A stretch of DNA of 64,000 bases from Antedon mediterranea (GCF_964355755.1 NC_092680.1:9713001-9777000); one strand, 5' to 3'. Counted from the stretch's first letter, positions 36,148 through 47,666 are shown. Notes: generated by a model from the letters alone, not told the origin. Made by a program: numbers and translations.

Positions 36148-36237
36148 TGTATTATAAAATTCAGCAACTCCAGGTAAAATGCTATAATTACTTTCACACC
36201 AATCAATTGTAGAGCTCCCACGCTTCACAGACTCCAT
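36148..36237 (-). CDS. ACER2: Alkaline ceramidase coding exon 1
   Basis: The ATG at 36237 opens 30 codons, ending in phase 0 at a GTAAGT donor. It encodes the N-terminal calcium-binding segment DWCESNYSILPGVAEFYNT, whose D, W, E, N and E occur at the spacing of the ACER3 calcium site. A CAG acceptor at 36262-36260 just upstream suggests a separate 5' non-coding exon further right, which I could not place. Confidence 0.92.
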
Positions 36238-36265
36238 AATGTTTTGATGAATATGTAACCTGTAG

Positions 36266-37240
36266 AATAACATTTATTTTAAATGGTTTATAAAATAGTA
36301 ATAGTGTCTTTTTTTTAAATGAAAACACTCCTGTGAATTTCTGTTATATGACCAATGGCTTTATATCCTATCTGACAGAAAATAAGACGCAAGCAAATGT
36401 AACCCAAATTGAGCAACTAAGATTTGAATGTGGCAATTGGCAATTCCACTAAAGTAACAGTCTAATAATGTGAAATTGTCTGTGTGCAATATTCCTCATG
36501 GAATTCGGAATGTATTTTAACAGGAAATGCAAATACTGGACAAGAATATAATATTTTCTATTCTTACTGAATATAGCAGTATTAATGCTGAACTACAGTA
36601 GATAAAATAGACGTCAAAAACTATATTTGTAATAAATCAAACAGATTAATGCTGAAAAGGAACTCGCATATGAATAAAACAACATGCTAGAAGTAGACAT
36701 GTTTCAAATTTGAAAAGTGCACAAAATACTATGAGAAATTACTAAAATTGGCAACATGAATGCATGCCTAGAGAAAGATGTTAACATCAGTGTTAGTTAT
36801 GATTGCTTCTATTTTTATACTTACTTAATATAGTGAAACATGCTTGCTATCATACCATTACATAATTTATTATGATGATATTATTACTGTACCTACAGTA
36901 CAGTACAATACAGTAAAATCTTGTCCTATGATGCAAAGGAGCAGCATAAATGTATTTGAGCATTTTCATACAGCTTCCAACAATGCAGGTCAATTTATAA
37001 TTAATGATTATTTGAAGGGACATTTAATATTAATTGTTCTCATAATCAGTTATCAATATTTTATTTTTTTAGGGTTTAATATAACTCAACTAGAATAATG
37101 GATTGGCCTTCAGGCTAGGCACCATCACTTGTCAATTATGTACACAGTTCAGTGGGCAATGAACACATTGTATAAATGAAAGTCAATGCAAACATTCTCG
37201 TCCATTTATTATTGTAATAAATATTATATACTCTCAATTT
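36266..37240. other. Upstream of ceramidase coding start, no gene seen
   Basis: AT-rich. A 5' non-coding exon and the promoter of the ceramidase should lie here or further right, but I cannot place them. Frequent 'tactgta' and 'acagtac' words occur around 36890-36915. Confidence 0.35.
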
Positions 37241-37407
37241 TAATTGTATCAAGATTTCAATCACTATCCTACTCATGGCAACCCTGTTCACAAGAAAAAG
37301 AGTGATATGGCCAAATATGGTAGTGAAACTGTATGCCCAAATAAGGTAGAGATATGACATCATCATGTCCATATTATGGGCACACATTGATAGTGTAGAC
37401 TGAGCTT
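37240..37407. repeat. Diverged PIF/Harbinger-like MITE copy
   Basis: The right end 'gatagtgtagactgagct' followed by TTA matches the element at 21029-21185, and the centre ('atatggacatgatga') agrees. The left end is diverged or lost. Confidence 0.5.
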
Positions 37408-37894
37408 TAGACAAGTATTTGGGAGTAGAGTTTTTTTTTTGTCATTGAAGAAAAAATCTGGCATTGGACTTTAACCCAAGACCCGAGATCATATAAAGCA
37501 CCAAGCAAACTGCACTCTAATAAAAAATTAGACATACTGTACTGTACCGCTTCTAATGGATTGGAAGTGGAATAAGTCAAAAAAAAAATTAGAAAAACAC
37601 TACATATAAATAAACAGTAAAACGTTTATACAAATAACAGGGTAGGTTCATAATAATTCTCCTAAAAAGTTCATGACCATGCATACCATGAAAGGAAGCT
37701 TTTCTTTGTTTGCCACAGCAATACCTGACTCATGGACAGCAGTCTTGTGGCTAAGGCGGCTTGCCTCATACAGAGAGTAGAGGTAACGACACAGTAGGAT
37801 AATTATAATATCCTACTGTACCTTGATAGGTAGCACTATTAAACTAGGAGTGAGCTTTAACCTTAATCCATATTATATCATGGATTGGTAGCTT

Positions 37895-38460
37895 CTTACT
37901 TAGATAACGTGTGTCAGTATCTGAGACTCTATCAGATAAACGTATAACGAATGTCGGTACTCCGCAGGGTTGCGTTCTTTCGCCTTTATTATATTTGTTG
38001 TATGAATGATTGTACTATAAATCTAGTAATCCAACAAACAATTATATTTTGAAGTATGCCGATGATTTAATGGGTTTATTTGACAGGAGTTACAGTATGA
38101 TCAGTCACTGTATAGAAACTCAGTGGATGCATTTGTCTCATTGGTGACGTGTAGATAATCATTTACAGTAGTTAACGAAAATAAGACCAAAGAAATTATA
38201 TTTGACTTCAGAAAACATTTTAATCACTAAAAATAAGGTTGAAATTGATATTGTATGTATCTAAGTATAAATATCTAGGCATGGCAATTGGAAACAAACT
38301 TAACTGGGGCGAACAATGTAATTTAATTAGGTCTAAACAAAGGTACAGTACAATACAGTACTGTAGGTCTTTTTTAAAGTCGGTTATGGAACGTGTTTTG
38401 ATATGGCTGTTTGGTGTGGTTCAGTAGCTCTAGGAAATAAAATTTTTAGTAAATAAGGTG
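37895..38460 (+). pseudogene. LINE reverse transcriptase fragment (CR1/Rex-like)
   Basis: Translating in shifting frames gives NVGTPQGCVLSPLLY (RT motif B region), then YADDLMGLF (motif C with both catalytic aspartates), NENKTKEIIFDFRK, and YKYLGMAIGNKLNW near 38265-38310. The order and wording are those of a CR1/Rex-type non-LTR retrotransposon. Several stops and frameshifts make it a dead fragment. The 5' part and endonuclease are missing. Confidence 0.78.
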
Positions 38461-38994
38461 TGTAGAATTATTAATAATCAGACAATTTTAATCGATGATG
38501 TTTGTAATGTTAAAGTTTATGAAAAGTTAGTAGCATAATGAAAGAAATGCCCATCCACTCCATAGTAATTATCAATGGTTAAGATATTTTTTTATTTTTC
38601 TGTGTTACTTAACCTTCAACAATTTTGAGCAATTGTACAGGTATGTCAACATGAATTTCCTTTGGAAAAATAAAATGAACTATGAACTTATGAAATTATA
38701 TTTAAATGTTGCAATTTGTAGTCAATGCTCATAACCTCAAATTCAATGTGGTTGAGAAATTCACCAAAGATTACAATCTTTTAATGATTAACATTTTGAT
38801 TCAAAACATTGTATTGGTCCACTTTAAAATGGAAATTTGTTTTACTTGGCATAATTAAGACAATAAAAAAAACTAAGAAAAATACAAAAGGCAATGTTAA
38901 AATACTATTTATAGGCCTATGTTAAAAAAATGCAGATAAACTCCACACAAGGACATTTCAGGTCTGGTCTGGACTATGGGTTTCATAAGTGTGT
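38461..38994. other. AT-rich spacer
   Basis: No gene recognised. 38640-38700 might be the 3' tail of the LINE fragment. Confidence 0.3.
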
Positions 38995-39050
38995 GTACTG
39001 TAGGGGTGTTTCAAAACTAGAGACCCGAGACCAGAGACCCGAGACCCTAT

Positions 39051-39316
39051 ACGAAAAGGGAGACCCCACTATACGAAAAGGGAGACCCCAAATATATGAA
39101 AAGGGAGACCCCAAATATACGAAAAGGGAGACCCAAATATACGAAAAGGGAGACCCAAATATACGAAAAGGGAGACCCCAAATATACGAAAAGGGAGACC
39201 CCAAATATACGAAAAGGGAGACCCCAAATATACGAAAAGGGAGACCCAAATACGAAAAAGGAGATCCAAATATACGAAAAGGGAGACCCAAATATACGAA
39301 AAGGGAGACCCAAATG
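39051..39316 (+). repeat. Subterminal 22-23-bp array, left
   Basis: About 12 copies of a unit holding 'acgaaaagggagacccc' and 'aatat'. Copies of 22 and 23 bases alternate, so apparent reading frames wander. These are not genes. Confidence 0.88.
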
Positions 39317-40511
39317 TTCGATAACTTAAATACGTCAATTTACTGTTTTTTTTACTTTCTGGTTATCTGCTCGTGGCGTTATATTGTCAGAACGGTTTCT
39401 GCCATTTTGGTGTATCGCTTTTCACAAAAACTTACAAACAAAATATTACCATGATGCTGTTTACAGTTGCGCAACGTTTCATGAATTTGCGTATTTTATC
39501 AGAATGAGAATTTTGAATTTATGAGAATAGGTTGCGAGCTTACTTATAGTTTGAGCATATGAGGTTTTTTTTTATGTATTGAATATCGTTTTTTAATATA
39601 TTCAGTTCTTTTTTTAGAGCGCAATCAAGTTTAAACTTTGTTATGTCCAACAGCCAATTCAGGCCCGTAGCCAGGGTGGATTTTTTATGGTTCGGGTGAA
39701 AGTATTTATTCTCTCGTTACTATAATCATTATATCATTACCATTAAAATTATAATTTTACATTGTTTCATTATCCACATAAGTGTACATTGATTCATAAT
39801 GAATTGATTGATTGTATTGATTGAAAACATATTTTCACAAATCATATTAAAGAAGAAACTTGATGTAAAAAAACATTGAGTAATAGCCTGGATTTATTAA
39901 TATATATTGTGAAGCTTTTAACGCTGTGTAAATAAGCCTGCAAACTCTCCTCCTACCCATCCTAGTAAAATAAAATCACTCGCGCCGCTTCCTTATAGTA
40001 AGGGCAACAAGGGCCTTGTATATAATTACTAGCCCAGATACTAGCCAGGGCGGGAGTACGTTGTTGCATTGATGAAAGTTTAGAGAATCGACTCTCAATA
40101 GGAAATAATGATATATATTTCAATCTTTTGTGTTCCCATCTATTTTTATAAAATGTAAATATTAATTAATGCAGAAAGAAGTAAAAATAGAATGTAACAT
40201 TCTCGGCTGTATATTAAATAATACAGATGTTTATATAACATCTGCTTTAACTGTGTAATGTGTCATATTGGATAATGATTGAAATTGTTCGGGTCGCCTT
40301 CATAGGGTAAACTATATTGTGTTTTGAGAATATCCCCTTCCCAGCATGCCAAGCGAGCTGCCTGTTCGGCGGAAAACAACTGTTGTGAACGTTCGAAAGG
40401 CGACCCTCGGCCGACTTAAAACACGGACTGTGAACAAAACTTTGGTTTTGAGTTTTTACAGTTAAGGCGGCTCTGGGCCGACGTAATAACTGTATATTTT
40501 AGCTTTCCATT

Positions 40512-40762
40512 TTCGTATATTTGGGTCTCCCTTTTCTTATATTTGGGTCTCCCTTTTCTTATATTTGGGTCTCCGTTTTCGTATATTTGGGTCTCCGTTT
40601 TCGTATATTTAGGTCTCCGTTTTCGTATATTTGGGTCTCCCTTTTCGTATATTTTGGGTCTCCCTTTTCGTATATTTTGGGTCTCCCTTTTCGTATATTT
40701 GGGGTCTCCCTTTTCGTATAGCGGGGTCTCCCTTTTCGTATAGTGGGGTCTCCCTTTTCGTA
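40512..40762 (-). repeat. Subterminal 22-23-bp array, right (inverted)
   Basis: The same unit as at 39051 but inverted ('tttgggtctcccttttcgta'), with copies differing at ggtctccctt/ggtctccgtt. With the left array it could form a long imperfect hairpin. Confidence 0.88.
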
Positions 40763-40817
40763 TTGGGTCTCGGGTCTCTGGTCTCTGGTCTCGGGTTTCG
40801 AAACACCCTGTACTGTA

Positions 40818-41290
40818 GATATGATTACACAGTACAGTAGTACCTTATGGCCATTCTTGGAAATGTTTCTGGAACTAATATGACGTCGTTAACCCCTTAT
40901 TAAGATTACATTTTGTTAAACGGATCATGATTGTGTACTGTGTCATCAAACATAATGAAAGCAATATTTCACCTGGTATGAAGTACAGTAGACTACCATC
41001 AAATATTAGGCTATAGTGAAAATAATAATAATATTTTATATTGTAATAAAATATCATTGTCATTTAAACTTGCAGGTGTGTTTTAATACCGTAACTCCAT
41101 ACACACCAGTACTGTACATAGTTTTTCATTGAGCAGCGGTGTATATCACTAACTGGTCAAGTAGTTTTATGGTCTAGTTACTTACAGTAGTATTAATAGA
41201 ATGTATTCTTTTGATTCTTATGTTTCATTGTTATGTTTTTGGATACAAAGAAGAAATGTGCCACCAATACAAAAGCACAGTACCACTATT
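40818..41290. other. AT-rich spacer
   Basis: No gene or clear repeat seen. Confidence 0.3.
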
Positions 41291-42547
41291 AGGCCAAATA
41301 AAAAAACATACTTGTTAAGCGTCACCGCCCGCTCCTGATTATCCAGCCGCCTCTCTTTTTATTTTTATTTTTTTTTTACCGATATACAACGGAAAGTTCA
41401 GCGGCCAGGCCCAGCTCCAGAGTAGGGCTCGAAATTCACGCTAGCAAACTAGGATTTTGCTAGTAGATTCTTCATAATTGCTATTTGAAAATTTCAAAAC
41501 TAGCAAATGTTTGTTAGGCTATTGTAATTTTTGAAAAATACGTACTTTTTAGCTTAGACAACGCTAGCCGCCGATCGCTCTATGTCGACAACGGCAATTT
41601 GGTGAAAACAATTGTTTCATTTACACGCCGCCGATTTACGTCAAGGAAACGCGAATAGCACCGTGAATCATGTAATGTGGTAAACAGCAAGCTTTTTCCC
41701 CAACACATTAAATCATGTGCATTTAGTACGTCGCTGAGTATTACATCATCAGTCACGTGATTACAGAATACGCGATTATCAATTTAGGGATTTAACGAAA
41801 TAAATATTTTGCCTACACAGTGGTCGAAGCGCGTTTTTTTATAGGTTCGTAAATAGGAAACACCCCATACATAATGGACTCTACCAATTTTGTTTACGAT
41901 GATCTCGCGCTCAAGATCGGCACACCACGAGGTCCTGTTTGGCGATGGGTTTCCTTATGCCTGGTTTACCTGTGGAATAATTACATACACTTTTTGCATC
42001 ACAACTTTGCAAATACTGATTTACACAGCAATTGGCAAAGGATTCATCAAAGAAGAATGAATACGTTGAATAAAAATTCACTTAAGAAATGCCGTAAGCT
42101 GTTTTCAAACTATAAATCAGCCCACTATTTAGTATTATTGAGACCAAATCATGCTTCTCGCGATAGGGAATTTCCTGGATAGATGAGTCGAGCGAGAGAC
42201 GGCGGATGGCCGATGAGTGAGGTGGGGGTAGCACCTTGGACGGATTAGTTAGCCTAGAGTCTACAATTTCGCTTGGTGGCAATTAAATTTAATGTTTTAA
42301 TTACGTCTGGATATAAACAATACAAAACTCAATTTTGTCATAAGCAATAATATTTCATACATAGTCAATTTTGTTCTGTTTCGCATTTTAAAAGTTAGAC
42401 GTTTCGTCCTAAAAAAAGTGGGGCAAAACGTCCACCGCGCAAAAATATACCTCAATAAAAAGTAAAAAAAAAAAAAAAAACCGTCCCCCCGCCCCTGAAA
42501 ATTTATGAGGGTGTGACGCTTAACAAGTATATTTTTTTATTTGGCCT
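41291..42547. mobile_element. 1.26-kb TIR element with TATT duplication
   Basis: AGGCCAAATAAAAAAACATA starts the element, and the inverse with one change ends it at 42547. The inverted match runs at least 34 bases. TATT flanks both sides (41287-41290, 42548-42551). Inside, a 102-codon frame at 41874-42182 has no features I recognise and is probably chance. The superfamily is unknown. Confidence 0.7.
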
Positions 42548-42551
42548 TATT

Positions 42552-43189
42552 AGTAGTAGCTATCACTGTCTCCATGCTTCTTCCTGGGGTTGATTTTTTA
42601 AATAAATAATTTCAATAAATATTTATAGAACATAATATTTTATACCTCCCTGATAATATGGTGACAAATTGAGCAATTATTATAATACATCCATGTTCAT
42701 ACTCATACTCTACATGATTTGCTGAAATTGTATACGGTTTATATTAGTGATATCTGATCTTTTGTTCAATGCTTACTAAATTCATTGTGTATCACCACCA
42801 TTAATATGGCAAAGGTCATATCAATTTTACTCAAATGAGTAGTAGTACAGTATCGATGAAAAAGAAAGGTAATAAAACAGAAATGGTATTAAAATAAAAG
42901 CAACTTTATACAAAATGTTCATTTAATTCAGTGGTTTTCTTTGTTGTAACAGTAGCAGTAGTAACTACAGTACATTATTGTATGTACTAGCCCTTTACTA
43001 GTTTCTTTTTATTATTTCAACTTATTCTCTATTAGTTAGTAGAGCCAGTATCTTTTTTTAAATTGAAACACTATCAAAATATCAAATTAATTTGCAGTTT
43101 TCAAATGAATTTTGTAGGTTTTCACTATCACCACTGTTTCTATTCATGATTGGCTAGTAGTACTACAGGAGGGTTTTTTTTTCGGCAGC
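42552..43189. other. AT-rich spacer
   Basis: Nothing recognised. Confidence 0.3.
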
Positions 43190-43800
43190 TCCTGATAGGC
43201 CTAGGCCCCATATGGTCGGTAACGGGACGATTCGGCCCTGAGACGATTCAGCCCGGGACGATTCGGCCCGGGACTATTCGGCCTCGGACGATTTGGCCCT
43301 GAGACAATTCGGCACACTTAAATTTATCGGCTTTGATATGCATTTTATAAACATAAAATAAGCTTTTTCCTCAAACTTTATTTTCAGAGACGATAGGGTA
43401 GTACTACTAGGAATAAAGATACAATAAAGCAAACATTTTGAAAACATTGTCGAAAATGAAAATGATCATTTCTTAGTCACGCGAACAATGTAAACAAGTT
43501 ACGCCCTCTGTTGGCCGCTTGGCGAATGCACGAAATAAACAAGGTTTTCGAAGTAATAAATTGAATATAAAATTTCATTTTTTTAGTAATTTATTATTAT
43601 ACCAGCATTGTCAATATCAATAAAATACAGATTGTTAAACACCTTTAAAAACTTGATAATACCAAAAAAAATTAATAAATACATGAATTTGGTCTAAAGT
43701 GAGACGTTTCGGCCCACAAAGTGGGATGTTTCGGCCCAAAGGTGGGCCGAATAGTCCCGGGTCGCATCGTCTCATTCAGGGCCGACTCATCCTGGAACCA
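43190..43800. mobile_element. 'cggccc' MITE, fuller copy
   Basis: The left part repeats 'gacgattcggccc' several times and the right part has 'gtttcggccca' and 'gccgactcatcctgg'. 'ccatatggtc' lies near both ends. Partial copies in TUBGCP4 intron 1 (8880-9260 and 11440-11660) match its middle and right half. It contains no coding frame. Confidence 0.6.
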
Positions 43801-45031
43801 TATGGTCATCGTTGGATGAGACCGTCCACTAATTTATTCATAATTTCGAAACTGGTCATTCATATGGTCAAGTTTGGACTTATTTTGAAGAGAAGAAATA
43901 GATTCTGATGATTGAGATACTGTATAGGCCTAGGTATAAATACCTCCATGGGCCTAGGCCTAGTTTTATTTCATATTATTAATATCGCATTAATATTACC
44001 ATGGAGTAAATTCTTTACTCTCGTTCGGACCCTGATATTATTAAATATTAGCTTATTAGCCAGCTAGCTAGGCCTATAACAAAATATCCTAGGCCCATTT
44101 ATCTATCTATTTTAGGCACACACTTCTTCTGCTGGAGGAAGTACATCAGCTGTACGAAATTCACAAAAAAAAAAACACAAACAAACTGGTGGATGGTCAC
44201 GTCACACTTCCCCTTTGGCCTGTCTGGTGATGAGTGTGCAGATAGAGTCGGTTCGGTACTTACTGTTTTGTCTTGATTGAAAATTATGATGGAAAAAAAG
44301 TAACTGGAGTCTGGTCAGGGTCATTAGCAGACAGAGTCTATAGAGAAGTTATTGTTATAAACATCTACGAGGAAAACGACAAATCTTACCTATATTAACT
44401 CTGACAAGAGCGTGAATGAACTGTTGATTCCTCTTTGTTTAATATTAATTTGGTAAAACAACGGGCGCTAGTTCCGTTTCGCAAACAACGTGGGTGCTTT
44501 ATGTACGTACAACAAATAAACACTACCTGATTCACTCCATTGCGTTCATCATTGAAATGACGTTATATTATATGGTACGGATTGTGTACGCGTCGACTTT
44601 GTTTGTGATCACACTATATACTATAAAGAGAAATTAAAATTGTTAGATATATGATAAGTAATTTAAAATTATATTTAATTATTATTTAAATTTTGATTTT
44701 CTATTGAAAACAATTTACTATACTGGACTAATAATTACGTTTTGGAAGAGGCCGTGTATAGTTGCTTAGTGCTTGACCTTTCACCCGCTGAACGCTTTTT
44801 TTACATTCATTTTAATCTCGAAGCAGCAGCAGTAACGTCATAATTTATCGATGAAACGTTCTCTTTTTATGTTTTTCAACCTTCAATAACTTTTTAGTAA
44901 TGAGTATTTAGTATATTTTTTTTTACTTTAAAAGAAATTAATATATAATAATAGTCCGAAAACTTAGGCCTCCATCGACAAGCGAGTTTGTTTACTTTTA
45001 TGACCGAGGTTATTGCGTTTCTTGCGGGGAG
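43801..45031. other. Upstream region of the 45-kb gene
   Basis: No coding region recognised. It presumably holds the promoter and 5' UTR of the plus-strand gene. On the minus strand a GTAAGAT donor-like site near 44390 could belong to a 5' non-coding exon of the ceramidase, which would make a shared promoter region possible, but this is speculative. Confidence 0.3.
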
Positions 45032-45481
45032 ATGGAAAGCAAAGATGAGTCAGAGTCTGGCCTAGATATGGTCGATAGTGACAAGATTTCAGGTGGTTAT
45101 AATAATACAAACAAGTCAAAACAAGACCTATCTAATGATAATATGATTGATCCACTATCACTTGATCCAGATGCAGTTTGTCACCAGTTGGAAAACATTA
45201 ATTTAACTGAAGAAGACACAGAAATCTTATTAAAAGATGCTTTGGAATTAAACAAAATTTTAAAAGAGCATCTTCTGAAACAAGAAGGCGGTTCTCAGAA
45301 AAAGAAATCAACAGCCAATGGAAAGAAGCCTAAGAAAGGTACTAGTTCACCAGGTGGTGACCTCCCGCCACTGGACACAAAACGGGGACTCTCTGCAGCA
45401 CAAATGAGAATTCGTCAGCCGGTACAGAGAGACAATTCTGCAAGCAAGAAGTTGTCAACAAGGTCAACGCAAAGTCCGGAG
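45032..45481 (+). CDS. Unrecognised charged protein, exon 1
   Basis: The ATG at 45032 opens 150 codons. The protein starts acidic (MESKDESESGL), then has a predicted helical, leucine-rich segment around residues 60-88 (NLTEEDTEILLKDALELNK, ILKEHLLKQE) that could form a coiled coil. A Lys/Ser-rich basic tail with LPPLDTKRGLSAAQMRIRQP follows. Codon use and composition are those of a real gene in this AT-rich sequence. The exon is read here to a GC donor (AG|GCAAGT). Without splicing the frame closes four codons later. I do not recognise the family. Confidence 0.8.
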
Positions 45482-45684
45482 GCAAGTTTAATATAAAAAA
45501 AAAGGCTTGTATTATTATATTGCCATTATTATCTGTTGGGTCAGCATTATATATATTAATCTAAAAATGAGCCATTTTATTTTTATAAATTTAAAGGTAA
45601 AACTCATTATGTTGAAACTTCATTCTTCCAATGTTGATCTATGCATTATAGTTTTTGATTGATTAAAATTCTTTTATTTCCCAG

Positions 45685-45789
45685 ACTAAGCCAGTCAGGG
45701 CCAAGACGGCATCATCCACTAGTTCAAGAAGAAGAAACAGCAGCAAATCAAAGGAATCTAACAAGAAGGAATGGAGCGATAGGTGGTGA
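45685..45789 (+). CDS. Unrecognised charged protein, exon 2
   Basis: After a pyrimidine-rich TTTCCCAG acceptor, 34 codons continue the basic Ser/Lys/Arg-rich tail (KTASSTSSRRRNSSKSKES) and end NKKEWSDRW-stop at 45789. Composition continues that of exon 1, supporting the join. The total protein is 184 residues. Splicing of a GTGGTG site at the stop codon to a further exon cannot be excluded. Confidence 0.68.
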   Translation, partial: TKPVRAKTASSTSSRRRNSSKSKESNKKEWSDRW

Positions 45790-45792
45790 ACA

Positions 45793-45798
45793 AATAAA
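45793..45798 (+). terminator. Candidate polyadenylation signal
   Basis: AATAAA three bases after the TGA, followed within 30 bases by a T-rich stretch. It would give a very short 3' UTR. Confidence 0.4.
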
Positions 45799-46012
45799 AG
45801 CATTTTAATTATTTCATTTTTTGTAAATACACACTTGCTTTTAGAAAATAATCATATTATTAATAGTGTACATAAAAGTAAAAGTATTTTAACAATTTGT
45901 CTGTTGAGTATGTCTTATTATAATATTATATCTCCATGACTTTAATGTGCATTAATAATTTTAATTAAATGTCCAGTTTTTATTTTCCTAGTATAAATAT
46001 ATTAGTCCGCCA

Positions 46013-46036
46013 CCCCCCCACCCCCCCCCCCCCCCC
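46013..46036. repeat. Poly-C tract
   Basis: Twenty-three C in 24 bases, broken once at 46020. It is a mononucleotide microsatellite in otherwise AT-rich DNA. Confidence 0.9.
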
Positions 46037-46402
46037 TTGTAAAACCTGTTGAATTGGCCATTTTAATGTTTAAGCAAATTCCTGTTAAAACCATAATTTA
46101 AAAAATATATGTAAGTGATATTATTAGTTTAATTTGTATAATTGTATATCTTTATTATGAAAAAATGGCTTTAATGTTTAATTTTATTTATCTTCATTTT
46201 ACAATTTATTCTAAACAAAGTAATTGTTATTTCATTTTCCTGACAATACTAGTTCTATAATTTATATATAGATAATTGTTCACTATTTAAAAAATAATAT
46301 AATTAATGTATTTCTTATTGTATACTAAAACATGGGTGAAAAATTACCATTTCTGAGAAACCTACTAAACACTCTGAGTTAATTAATGTTTTTATCTGAT
46401 TT

Positions 46403-47026
46403 GTGTCACATTACAGTATTAATTTTGTTATTGTCATACTACTGTCACAGGGCTTTCTATCCGAGGGCGGTATTCATTATTACTCATTAATTACTCCGCC
46501 CTTAGACTTCTGTTCTGTTATCTACAACTCAATATCCCAAATTCATGCCACAAGAATCGATCGGATTCATACTAAATTCATAAAGTTCCTCGGCCCAGCA
46601 GCCGGTTCTCTCAACACCAATACATTCTTGCCAAGTACTAGACGCTCACGAACCGACATGATTTTTCTTTTTAAATGCCTAAATTCAAAGTTTGATTGTA
46701 AATTTGTCTCTCAATTTCATTTTCGTGTCCCTGTGCGTAAACTTCGTATTAATAATCTTTTAAAAGTGCAGTTTTCTCGTGTTAATGTATGTAAAAACGG
46801 TATTTTTTGTCGGGTTGCTCATTCTTATAATAGTTTAGTTCAAATGTTTCCTTACATCGATATTTTTAGTTGTAATACTTATGCTTTTAATGTCATTTTT
46901 AATAATATATAAATCTGTTTGTTCCTTGTTCTTTTTTATGTAAATCAAATGTATATTTTATGGCGATCCTGTTTTTGGTGTTTTTTCTTTACACTGTTGG
47001 ATCTTGAATAAATAAATAAATAAATA
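46403..47026 (+). mobile_element. LINE 3' end (polyprotein C-terminus and tail)
   Basis: The frame 46440-46912 encodes the post-RT region of a non-LTR retrotransposon: PLDFCSVIYNS, RIDRIHTKFIKFL, DMIFLFKCLNSK, FRVPVRKLR and CRVAHSYNSLV. It ends before a short 3' UTR with an (aataaa)n tail at about 47007-47026. Truncated 5', as is usual for LINE copies. This copy has few stops, so it may be fairly young. Confidence 0.78.
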
Positions 47027-47549
47027 TTCTATTTTGAATTCCTGAGCCATGATTATACTATTAATTATTTGGATATTAGACAATATTATAACCTTTTTTC
47101 CACAAATTAATGTCAACACTCCTCCGCAATAAAAAGATAGAAAATTATACAGTGATTCATATAAACTGTATATGTAGTAGTATAGCCTAGTACGGTTAAA
47201 TATTTAATTTGTATGTATAGAATTACACGATTATCCGAAACAAGCCTTTTTCTTACTGTACTTATTATCATAAAGCTTATGAAAAACAAATTCCCACATG
47301 TTGTGCAACAATAATACAGCAAAAACATTTTTTACGTCATAACACATAATAAATGTGATAATAGTATATTTTCCAATTACATAAGACACTCGTATTAACC
47401 AAATCCATGATACTAATATAATACATGTGATCCTCTTCGTTGTCGTAATATTGGGTTAGTGAGACCGAGAGGTATGCGCGCCCAAGATGACCTGTTATCC
47501 ATAATATCATGCTTGGTCGCAACGTAAGGACGTGAGCGCAATGTAAGAC

Positions 47550-47666
47550 TTGGTGCCCACTTTTGGACTCAACGCAAGGACGTAATTGCTTGCGATTGGT
47601 CAAGTCGCTTGTACTATCGTGTCTACTTTATTTCGTCGTTGCGTCTGCAGTGGGAACCAAGTTAGC
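47550..47666. repeat. MITE-like repeat with 'acttggt' ends
   Basis: 'gacttggtgcccac' and, inverted, 'gtgggaaccaagtt' bound a stretch containing 'caacgcaaggacgta' and 'cgattggtcaagtcgcttg'. A related copy lies at about 51808-51960 (with 'agcttggttccaac', 'gattggtcaactcacttg'). Confidence 0.5.

Larger units (their letters stand above)
23670..36237 (-). other. ACER2: Alkaline ceramidase gene, complete (gene span)
   Basis: Four coding exons join with matching phases to a 266-residue alkaline ceramidase, the usual length of the family (264-275). The enzyme is a seven-pass membrane protein of the Golgi/ER that hydrolyses ceramide to sphingosine and a fatty acid. Calcium-site residues known from ACER3 are present with the same spacing (D12, W13, E15, N17, E26), as are the catalytic zinc ligands (H76, H205, H209), S72 and D87. 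Exon 2 is closer to ACER2 than ACER1 (MWFPRR, VYFHATLS). Introns 1 and 2 hold large foldback elements, but the exons are intact. Confidence 0.93.
39003..40809. mobile_element. hAT-like non-autonomous element with 8-bp TSD
   Basis: GTACTGTA occurs directly on both sides (38995-39002 and 40810-40817), the 8-bp duplication size of hAT elements. The ends are inverted copies (GGGGTGTTTC and its inverse with one change), followed by 'gagacccgagacc' words. Next to each end is an array of a 22-23-bp unit. The 1.2-kb middle is not coding and carries no transposase. It includes 'cccgtagccaggg' at about 39663. Confidence 0.8.

Noticed and set aside
38930-39454. 174-codon frame and overlapping minus-strand frames
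   Set aside because: They are by-products of the subterminal 22-23-bp arrays of the hAT-like element.
41874-42182. 102-codon frame as a transposase
   Set aside because: No DDE or other transposase motif is visible and it fills only a small part of the element.
44380-44395. 5' non-coding exon donor of the ceramidase
   Set aside because: Only a GTAAGAT site is seen, with no acceptor match or coding support, so it is not listed as a feature.
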